From Euwallacea fornicatus (Eukaryota > Arthropoda > Insecta > Coleoptera > Curculionidae), in assembly GCF_040115645.1 (NCBI RefSeq), contig NC_089568.1, positions 1,364,001 through 1,428,000 on the forward strand: DNA of 64,000 nt, in the 5' to 3' direction. The notes under the pieces are model-generated. The model was not told the origin of the DNA, searched no databases, and was given only the letters and a program-made list of their open reading frames with translations. The first letter of the stretch is position 1, and each line of letters starts with the position of its first letter. A program made the position numbers and the translations under genes. Positions 49,829-61,944 of this stretch are shown piece after piece.

Positions 49829-50068
49829 CAGGGCGTCTCAAAAAAGGGGCGAAGCCACAGCTCGGTTATTTACGAAAGAATTTTGATGAAGTCAAAACCA
49901 AATAAAATTACTTTTTATTGACAACCAAGCAACGTCATGGTTGATATTTTTAACTCAACTTACTTGGTAGCCTGAAAAATATCATCTTATTTGGTTTTTA
50001 GTTCACCAAAATCCGTTCATAAATAACCGAATTAGGGCTTCGTCCGTCTTTTTTTTTTAAACACCTTG
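49829..50068. mobile_element. 240-bp MITE
   Basis: TA duplications at 49827-49828 and 50069-50070. The tips read CAGGGCGTCTC and, inverted from the right, CAAGGTGTTTA. Arms of about 80 bp align through CGGTTATTTA and AAAACCAAATAA. No coding capacity. The TA target and CAGGG tip suggest mobilisation by a mariner-like transposase. Confidence 0.75.
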
Positions 50069-50070
50069 TA

Positions 50071-53000
50071 TCTCAGTCTTCAATCGTGAGTTGCTCGAGT
50101 CACCAATTACCAAGCTGGTTGAGCTTTTGCCTGGATCAGTCAGCTGCCGTCATCATTTCGCACATCCATCATACGCACATGGCACTTGTGAATGTAGAAA
50201 AGCTAACCTTTTTTCCTCGATTTCAGCCAGTTGGATATGTTCACAGCAGCATGGAAATTAATACTCCTTATTCATCCAGCCCGGAATTTTCAAAAAAAGC
50301 AAAGTTTGAAAAAGTAAAAACTCGTTTTGAAGTGAAATTAGCGGCAGATCGGCAAGAGGAAGGGGCCGTTAATGGAGAACTGGAAGAGAACGACTGGAGA
50401 CACGTATTTCCACAAAGGAAATACGTGCTGTAGCCTGGAATGAATGGAAGGGAAGAAATTGAAAATCTCATGCAAACATCGGCTGAGCCATTTGTGAGGA
50501 CACCTTTAAGTAGGAACTGGTTATCCAACACGTTCTTTCGAGCTTAGCACCATTCTTCTTCCATAACTAACGTAAAGCCATTGACAAGAATATTCATTGT
50601 TGCAAACTCTGGGAATTCTAAGAAGCATTTAAAATTCTTTTTTTTTTCGATAAATCCGATATAAACTTGCCTGAAGAGAGCGGCTACAACTTTAATTAAA
50701 ACTCCGGGAATTTCACGGCGATAGGTAATTCAAAATTGAAGGAAGCACAAAGTAGTAAATCCGCTTTGAATTGCAGTAATTAACTGATGGAGCTTAAAAC
50801 CCGAAGCCTAAATGAAGCCTCGGTAAGAAATTTAACGTTACCTGAGGTCAATTGCTGGTATATGCATTAAAATTCCATTAATTTCGACATAATATTTAAA
50901 TCTGAATAAAGCTCCAGTAATAAATCTGAAGTAAGCTGAAATAACGCCACATATAAACTGACTGGACTGTGCATCCAAAGCATCTGAATTTCGATATGAT
51001 ATTCAAACTTGATTGAGTTGATTGCGTCAGGTTTATTAATACCGGAAGACCCAAACCAAGAGACTTCCCGCGAAAATCAGTACCCCCCTTACCTTTCTTT
51101 AAGGAGTTAAATGGGACATTACGGTCCATTCGCGTTGGCTCGAGAGGGTTGCTCCTTAAGTACTACTCCAATGATTCCGTCTTCCGATAATCGAGATTAG
51201 GATGCATTTCGAAAAATTCTAGATATCGAACAGTGCGAACTCCAAGTTACTTTTCAATTCATTCAAATATACGTTAGTTTCCCATCAATTTAAAAACTTT
51301 TGAGACAGGGCCGAAAGTGAAGGCGAGAGAACAATAAAAACAAAATAAAAAGGTCAACAAATCATCACTTATTCCAGTCCTGAGATTGCAACACCCATCT
51401 CCTTTGTATAACGGAATAGAGGAGGAAATGACTATCATTAAAAAAAATATTATTGAAAATTAAAATTCTCCATCATTGCCATCTCCATAGTTGTCATGTA
51501 ATAATTGGCGCTTGAGTGTATTTGTATTCTTCAAAATCTTATTCTTGACTGAATAAGAACTTTTTTGTGGGTTTGGCAATAATAATAATAATTGGCACAT
51601 AATACTCCTACAGGTCGAACAATGCTTTTATCTGGCAGAGATAACATCTCTTATGTGTATAACAAATTGTCATCCTTTAATGTTCAAATCTATTTCGATA
51701 ATTTGCAATTCAAAATTGTTTTTTACTTTTTGTAGGACAGATATAACATTCTAGTGTGTAGGATCCTCAGGCGGAATTAATTCAGAAATATATACAGGGT
51801 GGGCAACAATTATTTCCCTTTACTAGTTGTCCTGATGCGTGAGGTGTAGGTATCACAGATGTATTTTTTTGAAACTGCACATGCCACATGAGAACTTGGC
51901 ATTGTTAAATCAATAAAGGAATGACTTGATGCAAGTTAAAGCTTAATTTCATATTCACTTGATGGAAATCTGGACAAAACGGCGACGGAGAAACAGACTT
52001 CGTACTTACATATGATAATTTTGTGAAGTAAAATAGAAATTAAACGTACAATTCACACACGATTTTTTTCTAACCGTGTATATGGGACAAATAAAATTAA
52101 AGGTGCTTATGTAACTGTTTTTTAAGTGAGAATGTACAGATACAATCTCATCTTACAAGGATACGAATTTGATGACTTAATGTCAAAGAATTTGGTATGA
52201 AGACGGGTGCCTCACCCATGTATTCATGCTATTTTGCTGATTTACGAGATCTTTATGGATTTATTTCGAAAAAAAAATTTGCTTCCTTAAGAAGACTAAA
52301 TGTCAGCAAGTCAATGTAATTTTACAATCGTCGGAATCCCACATGTAATAATTGCGCTTGACATTGAAATAAAATCCATTTATTATATGATATGAGGAAT
52401 GCTTCCAACATCTTTCAGTGCTTTCGTATCGCTCAATTGTTGAGTTGGAAATAGTTCTAAAATGCCAGTAGTTGCAGATCAAGATTTCAATTCAAAGCCA
52501 CCGAGTCAGAAATGAGGAGCGAAAAATAGGGTTTATAAAAGAGCTATAAAGTAACACATTTTCGCTTCATATCGACAGTTCCTCCCAGGTGTACTTTTAC
52601 TACTTTAACCATTAAAAGTGAAGAATTTTATAATTGCGATTGTTTTTACGAGTAGATCATTAACACCACTGCACTTATCTGCATGTCTGTTGATGATCGA
52701 CCGCCATTTAAGCTTTCGACCTACTTACTTCTTCTGAAGTGAGTCACAAGAGTTGCAGTGTTTTTATGTGTGTTATGTGATTCCACCAAAGAGTCGAGAT
52801 TATGAAATGGTGAGTGTAAGCAACCAGGTGTTGGCATTTCAATGCGATATTCCCAACGCAGTGCACTGTACGGGTAGTACCGGGATTTTGGGGTACGCGC
52901 TTTCGAATACTTAACAGTATGGGCTCTGGCCGAATCCATGGTTTAAATTAATTTCGAAATTACGAAGGCAACAAAATTTAAGGGCGTGATTACTATCAAA

Positions 53001-56000
53001 ACAGCAACCTGCAGGTTGTGTTATCAAAGATAAAAAAAATGTATAAGGATTGGCTATCATATGAAACAATGTGGTGCGCTCATTGATGTTGTTTCCAATG
53101 AAGTGCTACGTGTACCTCTTTCGGCTTCGACATGGTACTTTGGTTCTACAATGGGAGAATTAAAATAATAGTCGCAATGGGTCCCGGAAACCGTCCAAGC
53201 TGGATACTTCGCAGTAAAACTTATCCTTGAAATTCTGAGCTGAAGCAGTTTAAAGGTCCGCCCCTGAACCAATTGCAGTTACGTCCATCGACTGCACTGG
53301 CTGGCACATCGGTAGTTGCACTTCGGTTGATTGAGCGAAGTAAAAAAAGAATTAGAGGGATCAATAACACATATAGTTTGCAGTTTGGATCTTTGCATGT
53401 GCGTCATATATAGGAATCGTATGCTCGAATCAATTGAAGGTCAACATAAAATGTGACCAGTGGCGTCTCTAAAATTTTATGTTTTTAATTTGAGACAAAA
53501 AAGCTTTTATAACTGAGGCATGTGGAGAATAAGGAGGGAAGAACCATGAATTTACCAATTAAACACCAGAAAAATTAAATCAAAATCGTATGAACTGTTT
53601 ATAGTCACATGGAGTACAGTTTAATCATTAACATATGTTGACACGCCCTTAATCGTGTAAGAATTGTAACAAATAACTAATTCAGAAACATTCGTTCATT
53701 CCGCCATCTTCTTTCAACCCGTAAACACTCTCATTATCGATTTTGACCCATCAGTCTAGTCTCTAGAAGATACGCATGTTATATCTCCGTCTTTGTTATT
53801 TGAATAGTACGTCCCCCCCATACACCCTAGACACGTATGTGCCGCCTAATTCGATAAACATTCGAACATCCGAACTACAAACCACAGTTATTTTTGTGTC
53901 AAGTACGCGAAATGCTACTTTGATGGATGAAATCGAAAGTTTTTAACGAGCGTCGATTTCGCATACAGGCTGCAAACAATTATTTTGTATAACCGATGGT
54001 ACTTCGATGTAAAGTACCAGCGTTCCCATGTCCTAAAAATAGCTGCACGCGAAATGGGCGCTTGTTATTTTCGATTCGCTGCCATATCGAGGACGGAAAA
54101 AGTTGTCATAAATTTGATTTGATGTTAGACGCTGCTGTAGATCCGCGAAATTCTACAGATTCTGACGGTTACGGAAAAAAAACGAGTTTTTTTGAGCAGC
54201 TAATGTTTACGAGATACCGACTCTGGGCATATTCATCTTGCACGCAGTGTATATTGCTCAGTTTAGCACCCACACATCACCTGACCGACATATTGATTGC
54301 GAAACCGCCGCAATCACATTAAAATTAAAAGACCAAAATCTCCATTCACTTATATCCTCCAAAACCCATAAGAACCATAAAGTGCCTCCCATAAAAGCCA
54401 ATATGGATGCCCGCGCATTTTTGCCTTAGTGCTGACATCCCAGCAGTGGGCTCATGAATTATTTAGCCGCTCTTTGTTGCCTCTTCCTGTTGCTTCATAA
54501 TAATGTCCACGGATTTATGCACAATATAATAAGCCCATATGTCTTTGTGTGCGACAACACGACGTATCTGGAGTACTCTCGGATGAAATTGCTTTAGCGT
54601 AGACCGACTTCGGGATTCCATAGAAAAGACCTACGATGCACTTTTGAAATTACATACTTAATCACTTCCGATGAGCATTTGCGGTACCACTTTTGCTGGG
54701 GTCGATCTTGTAAGCCAGCAAGTCGTGTTTCTCTATTTGACTAGCACTACTGTCTTTGAGCGGTACAAACCAGAGCGTGTTAATGGAATGTCGGCGAGTT
54801 AGTATAGTAGGTTTGTGGGGGATTGAGAATAAACTGGACAATCTAGTAGACATGCAGAACAATTGAACGCACGTAGGATGGGTTCTTGATGGGTACGGGG
54901 CGTTTTAAATGTATCACTACACGATACATATTCAGGAAATTTTAATGCCCCGTAGGTGAGCCCGTTTCTCATATTTATGCACTGGCCCTCATCAGTGCCA
55001 AACGAAAGCTTTGTGCGGCTCGCAAGGGCTTTTTTATACATTTCTGAAGAGTCATTAAGAAATGAAAGTCCGCATCTTGTCATCAGCAAACTCAAGTTTC
55101 GATTAACAGATGATAATGTCAACAGGGTCACCTTTGTTCCTGAACGGCGCTTTTTACCAAAAAAAAAAAAAAAAAAAAGTAATTAAAGACCCAGTCTGTC
55201 CTACCTTCTTGACCCTAATGCAAGACGTGAAGGACAGGGTGAGATGTATTGACATCAAAGCGAGTGCCTCCTTTCAAGAGATTGAATCCGAGGAAACCGA
55301 TGTACCGTGGCCAAGTTAGGCGCGGTCAAACGTACTGCAGATCGTACCGAAAGAAATCGAAAGTTACCTTAAACTAGAGCAAATCTCGGTGTTAATGCCG
55401 CGGGTGACACAATTATTGATTCGCAATTGATACCGATGTTGTTGCATCAAAACGGCAGAAAATAGGTTTTTAATTTGAAAGTAATTGTGCTCGAATAGCT
55501 GGCCTGGAAAGGATTAAATCATTATTCTGATATTACGCAGGATAAGTGCATGTTTAGTTCGGTATTTGGAGCCAAAGTTGCTTTTATTGGGACATTTACA
55601 TCTTACATCAGCAACCAAGAGGCAGGAAACCATAACACTAATATATGCAAATTGCAATCGCAATATCCATCTTTGAATCTTGAAATTTTCAGATCTTCTG
55701 GCTAAAACTAAGACCAAGTTGGAAAAATCCTGTGTTCCGCAACAAAGCCTTAAAACCACGGATGTGAAATTTAGCCTAAGGTTTATTTATTATCGTCTAG
55801 GTACTAAAACGCTACAGTTACTTAAATGATAATATTGGCGACTCGACATTAAATCGATCACACTTTGTGGTTGAAACTTGTGTAAATCACCCATAGTATG
55901 CCGGAGGATTGAGTAAGAGTTCTGGTTCTGTAGGCAATAACGGGATCGGCTCCATGACATAGGGTTTTTCAAATATTGCTCAACTAAAAATTTTAAATCA

Positions 56001-56212
56001 ACTATAAAAACATATATGTCAGTGATACTGATTAGTTTCGATTCATCGAAGATGAGAATGGGGAAAAAGCCCATTTTGTCTCTTGCCTTTACATTCTCAC
56101 AACTGGCAACTTTATTAATAATACAAAGTTCAGTCTGTAGTTACATAGAGGAATCAGAAATTCTAAACAAGATGTTCATTTTAATATTTTTAAAATATCG
56201 GCACTGTACGTA
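50071..56212. other. Unannotated AT-rich DNA
   Basis: An orphan TA-CAGGGTGGGC tip lies at 51794 with no partner. A run of about 20 A occurs at 55159-55178. The longest open frames (50086-50433 with 115 residues, 53996-54322 with 108, 54799-55131 with 110) carry no motif, signal or homology that I recognise and are within chance length. No host exon can be supported. Confidence 0.35.
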
Positions 56213-56214
56213 TA

Positions 56215-56895
56215 CAGGATGTTTCCTAACTACGTGTAGGAAATTTAAGGGCGTAATTCTGGATGCATTTCGAGTAGAAAATGTCGAATAAGCAAATGTC
56301 CGTAGATGCTTCATTTTGAGAATACAGGGTGTTAAAATATATGTAAAAAAAGTTTTCTTTAAATATTTCTAATATAGCTCAAATTGAATTTTTAAAATTT
56401 TAACATGCGAATGCGGAGTAAAATGCTCCATATTTACGTGTAATGAGCTTTTTTCCATGCGACAATGGCGTACGCTTGCAAAATCACTATTATTATTTTA
56501 CTTATCACCCGAAAAAAATTAATTGAACAAATTATAATACAAACGAAAACTTATTGTTCGTTCTTTTATGCCAACAAAGCGGCCATCTGTCTTAAGTAAA
56601 CCTTACACTGGTTAGAAACTAGCTTCCATTTTCAATGTCAATAAAAAGTAATATTTGTATTATTTTTTATATCAATATATATAAATATAATAAATATAAT
56701 AATATATAACATAATGAAAATACAGTTTGAGTCATATTGGAAATATTTAAAGAAAACTTTTTTTTTGATACATTTTAACATTCTGAATTTTGAAAACGAT
56801 GCATTTTCGGATATTTGTTTATTAGATATTTTTCACTTGAAATGTATCCAAAATTACGCCCTTAAATTTTCTACACGTAGTTAGGAAACACTTTG
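56215..56895. mobile_element. Non-autonomous TIR transposon, IR/DR layout
   Basis: 681 bp between TA at 56213-56214 and 56896-56897. The tips read CAGGATGTTTCCTAAC and its inverse; arms of about 195 bp align. A second terminal-like motif, CAGGGTGTT, sits at 56325, 110 bases from the left tip; its decayed mirror image (CATTCTG) ends at 56785, exactly 110 bases from the right tip. The centre is very AT-rich (TATATAAATATAATAAA near 56680) and non-coding. Confidence 0.8.
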
Positions 56896-57097
56896 TATGT
56901 AAGTGGATAAGAAAATGAAAGAGAATTGACTCATAATGCCTTTACTAACAAACCGATTTCAACATTTTTTAAGATGGAACAGGTCGGTTTTCGAGACGAC
57001 TCTGGCAGCGCTTTTAGGTTTCTGTTAAAAATTCTTCACTGAGCCACTTTACTATGACATTTTCAGTTAAAAATAGTTTAATTTGTTATATTTTATT

Positions 57098-57640
57098 ATG
57101 CAAAATGTTTCATAAATATACCAATAAACGTTCAGAGGATGTAGAGCTCATAAAAACAAGTAGAATTTAAAACGAATAAAGTTAGGTCCGAAACCGCATT
57201 GTTTCCCAGACAAAGGGTATTTAATTAATTTATTTTTTTTTTATTTTAAAAAGGGTTTCGGGACTCGCTATAAAGGGATAAATCTATACGTCCCTGAGTA
57301 GGTCGAACATTTTCATTTACATCAGTGGGTTCTGTGCGGCTATTTAATGGGATATTTTTAATGAAAAAAAAATAGATCGCTGCAGATTTTTCCATAATAT
57401 TCCATTAATTCTTAATAAAAAAGGCCTCTTAGCGTTTTGTTCCTCAAGTAGCCGTTCTTGAGATAAAAAAACTATTTCTCATTCATGTGCCCACCAAAAA
57501 ACCGGTGTAGGTTTCCAAGTGCGGCTTTCTAGAATTATTTAGGAAACATTTGTTTCATTTTATTTTAGTAGAGATGGACGACATGAAGACAAACAAATTT
57601 ATGTCCGTGTTCCAAATCGTTTTTCAAACATAAAACAAAC
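57098..57640 (+). repeat. Interspersed repeat family R, longest single arm
   Basis: Starts near ATGTTTCATAAATATACC and can be followed through GAGCTCATAAAA, CGAATAAAGTTAGGT, AGGCCTCTTAGCGTTTTGTT and GTTTCCAAGTGCGGC to about 57640. Matches the minus arm at 21300-21817 over its length. Non-coding. It ends close to the piggyBac fragment. Confidence 0.6.
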
Positions 57641-57722
57641 GTATCTGGAAAATTAAACGCCCAGTATCTTGGTATTAATACAAGTGATCTATACTCCAAA
57701 CAACTCTCACATTGCAATTTTT

Positions 57723-57951
57723 AGAAGGCAACTTTTTATGAAAATTGGCCAGTGATTCACTCAAGCCCCTCTTGCAAGTACGTTCTGCTATGAAAAGTAT
57801 TCCGTCAAGCGTAAGACCGAGACTGCAAGAACTTTCTGGTGTTAACATCGACCCTGATGACCCACAAAATGCTTTACCGGGAAGATGTGCCTATTGCACA
57901 GTGAGAAAAATGGCAAATTTCACTTCCAGTGCTATAAATGCAATAAATATA
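57723..57951 (+). pseudogene. PiggyBac-like transposase C-terminal fragment, part 1
   Basis: Reads RRQLFMK, then after a frameshift LASDSLKPLLQVRSAMK and onward to LPGRCAYC. After a second frameshift comes HSEKNGKFHFQCYKCNKY. The CxxC ... CxxC arrangement is the cysteine-rich RING/PHD-like finger at the C-terminus of piggyBac transposases, which normally ends in a further Cys-x2-His. The segment stops at a TA where the element at 57952 inserted. The catalytic core is absent upstream, where family R sequence lies. Recognition rests on the finger pattern and the spacing before it. Confidence 0.6.
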
Positions 57952-58694
57952 CAGGGTGTTTCCTAACTACGTGTAAAAAATTTAAAGGCGTAATTCTCGA
58001 CTGATTTTGAGTCAAAAATGTCTAATAAACATATGTCCGCAAACGCCTTGTTTCCAAGATACAGGGTGTTGAAATGTGACAAGAAAGAGATTTTATTTCC
58101 AAAATTACTCAATTTGGATGGTTGAATTTTAGAAAAGACAATTTTTTGGGGGAATGCTTTAATGATTAATTATAAGAATTGCTGAAAATGACCACCATTA
58201 CTTCATAAGAGATCCTGTATCACAAAGACGTTGAAAGAGGTTTTTAAAGGTTTGGTGGTTGGGAGTTTGGTGGTTTGGAAACCTTTCCATGTAAATTCTA
58301 AACACTTACCATCAGCAAGGCCGTAAACAAAAACCATATTGGCCATTTCTTGATTAGCGTAATTAGGCATTTGAAAAATTTTCAAAACTGAAGTATAATC
58401 TGATTTTTGGGACACAGAACTAAATTCTTTCACTTTAGAGAGTAAAACACCAAAATAACACTGACTATCTTGTTTATAGTAGTGGAAGTAGTAAAAAAAA
58501 ACTAACAATAAACAAGTTAGTAAATACCACCAAACCTTTAGAAACCTTTAAAACCTTTTTCAACGTCTTTCAGTCAACACCCTGTATCTTGGAAACAAGG
58601 CATTTGCGGACATATGTTTATTAGACTTTTTTGACTCAAAATCAGTCGAGGATTACGCCTTTAAATTTTTTACACGTAGTTAGGAAACACCCTG
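57952..58694. mobile_element. TIR transposon derivative with IR/DR arms, inserted in piggyBac
   Basis: 743 bp between TA at 57950-57951 and 58695-58696. Tips CAGGGTGTTTCCTAAC on both sides. The arms are nearly perfect inverted repeats for about 130 bp. Each arm repeats CAGGGTGTTGA internally, at 58062 and ending at 58584, exactly 110 bases from its tip. Inside lies an N-terminal transposase remnant on the minus strand and a second, inverted scrap of the same coding region (58525-58575), forming an inner hairpin with 58224-58262. An internally deleted and rearranged copy of an autonomous mariner-like element. Confidence 0.85.
58201..58370 (-). pseudogene. Transposase N-terminal helix-turn-helix remnant
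   Basis: ATG at 58368-58370 starts MPNYANQEMANMVFVYGLAD. After a one-base shift, YMERFPNHQTPNHQTFKNL and then FQRLCDTGSLMK follow, ending at TAA. The pattern (FVYG..., ERFPNR-like, PNHQTF, L.DTGS) is that of the N-terminal helix-turn-helix domain (DUF4817-like) that precedes many insect mariner-type transposases. No catalytic domain follows. Confidence 0.65.
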
Positions 58695-58696
58695 TA

Positions 58697-58765
58697 TATG
58701 TATGTGCTTGGAGCGTATTATTGTTGTTGAAAAATGCAGTAATTCAATTTTGAAAATGTTTCTTT
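58697..58765 (+). pseudogene. PiggyBac-like transposase C-terminal fragment, part 2
   Basis: Across the inserted element the finger resumes: with one base shift TGCTTGGAGCGT reads CLER, where piggyBac fingers normally have Cys-x2-His, followed by IIVVEKCSN. The His position appears as Arg. Together with part 1 this supports insertion of the TIR element into an already decayed piggyBac copy. Confidence 0.45.
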
Positions 58766-59003
58766 CACTTTTTATCTGTAGCCAAACTGTTGTATTTGTA
58801 CCTAATTTACAGCTGCAATTACTATCGGTTTTTGTTTCTTATATGTGTCCGCTAAAGTAGGAAGTAGAAGAAAAACCACCAATTTCAAAGACTTTTTTTA
58901 TATTTGCCAAAATGTGCCAAATTTACTTCATTTTCCTCTTTTCTAGTCAATCATTGTGTTGTAAAATGTCTCCACATGTAATTTTGAAAATTATGTTACG
59001 CAA

Positions 59004-59038
59004 TTTTTTTTTTTGGGGGGGGGGGGGTAGGAGGGGGG
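59004..59038. repeat. T11-G13 homopolymer tract with further G run
   Basis: Eleven T (59004-59014), thirteen G (59015-59027), then GG and six more G (59033-59038). Could fold as a G-quadruplex on the plus strand. It is also a classic site for assembly error. Confidence 0.85.
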
Positions 59039-59040
59039 AA

Positions 59041-61930
59041 ATTGTGATATGTGGTCTCTAAAACCGACGCGACCCATGGAAGTTTAAATATTTAGTCAAA
59101 TTTTTGAAATTTTTCGAACCTGCCGTCTTTAACCAACACACAAACGAGGTCAGATACACTAAGCCCATCAAAATCTGCTTAAAACACGACCCATACGGGC
59201 GAGAGATCAGTAAATATCACCTTTAAACGATTTCCTTTTGCGATATTAAGTAATTTATTGGCGAAGGAATGTTATTTCTCAGTTAATGGTATTGGAATTA
59301 TTGATTTTTGCAACCCGTACTGCCACGCTTTCAGTGGTTAGATCTTAATTAGATCTTAAGGGGTCACATGGGACTATTATTTACAATATTAGTTTGCGTC
59401 GAGATACTGTGAAGTGTGAGTATTGCACACATGCCTTTGGTTTCTTCTTGCTCTTGAAAATCGATGATGTCGGTATGTGATTTATGGCTTCATTTCAACC
59501 GCACTTTTATATGACCCCGTATTATGTATTAATTCCGACTAGTGCGCTTTAGAGCTGCATACAGAACTATAAATCAATGTTACTGTTTTATTGCTTGCTC
59601 GTTTCTAGTGCCAATTGTATAATGCAAAACTTAGGTTGGTAAATGAATAGTATGTTAATACACCGCTATTATAGTTCTAATAGCTGGTACACCTGTAGGA
59701 AGCTCTTAAAATAGCAGGCTGCCCAATAAAATCTAGCACTACGTAGCTTTATTAACGCGGTTATTATACTCATAATGAGTAGGAATTCTTGGCAAAATGC
59801 GCGATATCAAAATTGATTTATTATTTCACGGAAGAACTCATTTAATGAGCGATGGTGTCGTAAAATATGTTTATTCCCCTTAGATGAATAGGCGAGCTCC
59901 AAACAAATCTACTAAAACATTTAAGTGACTCATGCCTTTGTGAGCCCATTGAGCTAAATGCAAGTAACATTAATCTTTGTTTCAGGATCACTTTCGCAAG
60001 TCCCGCAATGAAGACCCATCACAATACGCCAGCACCTGCAAAAAAAAGCATTTTCGATAATAATACCTATGCTATTGCAATACACCAAATCCTTTACAAG
60101 TTAGAACGAATCCACCTCTAAGTAAGATTAATGATGGTATCAATCAAATCGTATTTTAATGGTATTTATAATAATGGATGAATGCAGGATCAAATCTTGC
60201 ATAATAATTGGGTTCCTGTAAATAGAGAGATGATCGCTATGGTGTTAGCGATTTGGCTAATCGCCTGTGCAAACATGCACTTTAGGCGCCATTGTTGTAT
60301 GTCGAAGCGTTTTGCATAAATCTGATTAATGATGGGTTGTGAAATACCTTTATTCCTCTTTAGATACTTGACTTTATAGAATTTTTCATCCAAGGGGTTT
60401 AAAACATTTTTAATTAGAAGCATGACCCAATGCAATTCTCAACCGCTAAAGATGCTCAATAATCGTGACGTCTCCTGCTGTGATGCATCTTCTGAACGCA
60501 GATAAGTGGATATTTATTTGAATTCCTAGTGTCTTACAGGGAGGTCTGTTTATACCAATTCAATCCGAGTCTTTGCAAAGGTATGCAGATGGTAATTTGC
60601 GACCAGTTCCACCGTGTATAGCGGTTTGGTCAATTCTCAAACCGTGGTGAACATTATTGGATCGTGGCTTCTTTCTGTTAAACCAGATTACAAAAGAGTT
60701 ACGTCGATTGTGAGCATCTTTGTTTACATTGGCAATCGAGAACGTTATTGTAATATTGATGGTAGCGAAATTATTACTATGCATTGCCCATGGAAGCAAT
60801 TTCGTGGAAAATTACACTGAAATTGTTTCTCAACGAGAGACTCGGTTTTGGATCTCAATAGAGTTTCGGTGACAGAATAGTATGCAGATTCTACATTTTT
60901 ACATGAGGTTCGGTAACTTGTGATAAGCACAGATTGCGATCTGGAAAATCGCGACTCTTCAAAAATAACTACTGATAAGTTCAAATTTTAAAGAGAAAGC
61001 TGAGCTTGTAATCAGCAACAGATCGGAGCTGTTCTTTGCCGATTTTTATATCACCACAAAGATTCCCAAAACAATGGATTTCCTAATTCATGTTTGTTCG
61101 TAGTAATTCTTAGAAGGTCAGCTTGGGTTTCTAACTGTCTAAATTATCTGAATCTCTTTTGGTGCAAAAGAAATTCACATAACGAACTGAGAATGAAAGA
61201 TTAGAAAATGACACATTACCCGCTAAGGAACATTATTTATCAATCTATAAAATATTCTCCTTTCATATCATCATTTCCAACTCGACCCAAATGAATGCAT
61301 CTTGATTTATCATTGAATAAGAAGTTACGGACGTCCACAGAATTTCTCAGAATAATTAACAAAGAAAAACTAGCTCCTGCCTGGAATGAAATCAAGCGGA
61401 TACACAAATGGATTGTCTCATGGTAATACCAGAAGCTCCTCTTCCAATAAATTAAATGTTACCAGGAAAATCCAATTACATACCGCAATTACTCCTTGTC
61501 ACAATATGTATATTAGGTGTCAATGGAATTAATCCAATTAATACTAGATGACATATTTATAACGATTGTGTTTACCGTTCGACCTCCGGTGACATCATAC
61601 GAATTCCAGTTATGCTTCATTTGCAAACGAAGGAGATTTGAAGATCCGCATGCTCTAAAGAGTGAAAGAGTGAACGTAAGGAAACAATTTATAATAAACT
61701 GTTCAAAAAAAATAAAAAATACAAAAAACACATAATTATGCCGACCGATTGATTTTCAACACTTTATTTATTATTACAAAAGATATTGTCCGAATTTCAT
61801 TCGCACTTAGGGCTGTCGAAAAACATCAGTCCTTAAGCCATAAACAATTAATTATTAGAACTTTCTACTTCATGTCGATCTTATCACAGAAACGCATATT
61901 TCGTATTTATGTTTCCCAATTCACTAGACA
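59041..61930. other. Unannotated AT-rich DNA
   Basis: No transposon tip pairs or coding motifs recognised. Open frames at 60190-60435, 60560-60984 (both strands) and 61513-61735 (both strands) look incidental. Confidence 0.35.
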
Positions 61931-61944
61931 AGATCTGAATGAAC

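Noticed and set aside
54956..55190. Poly(A) run after an open frame, suggesting a retroposed gene or LINE 3' end
   Set aside because: No target-site duplication, no reverse transcriptase or recognisable cDNA upstream; a simple A-run is sufficient explanation.
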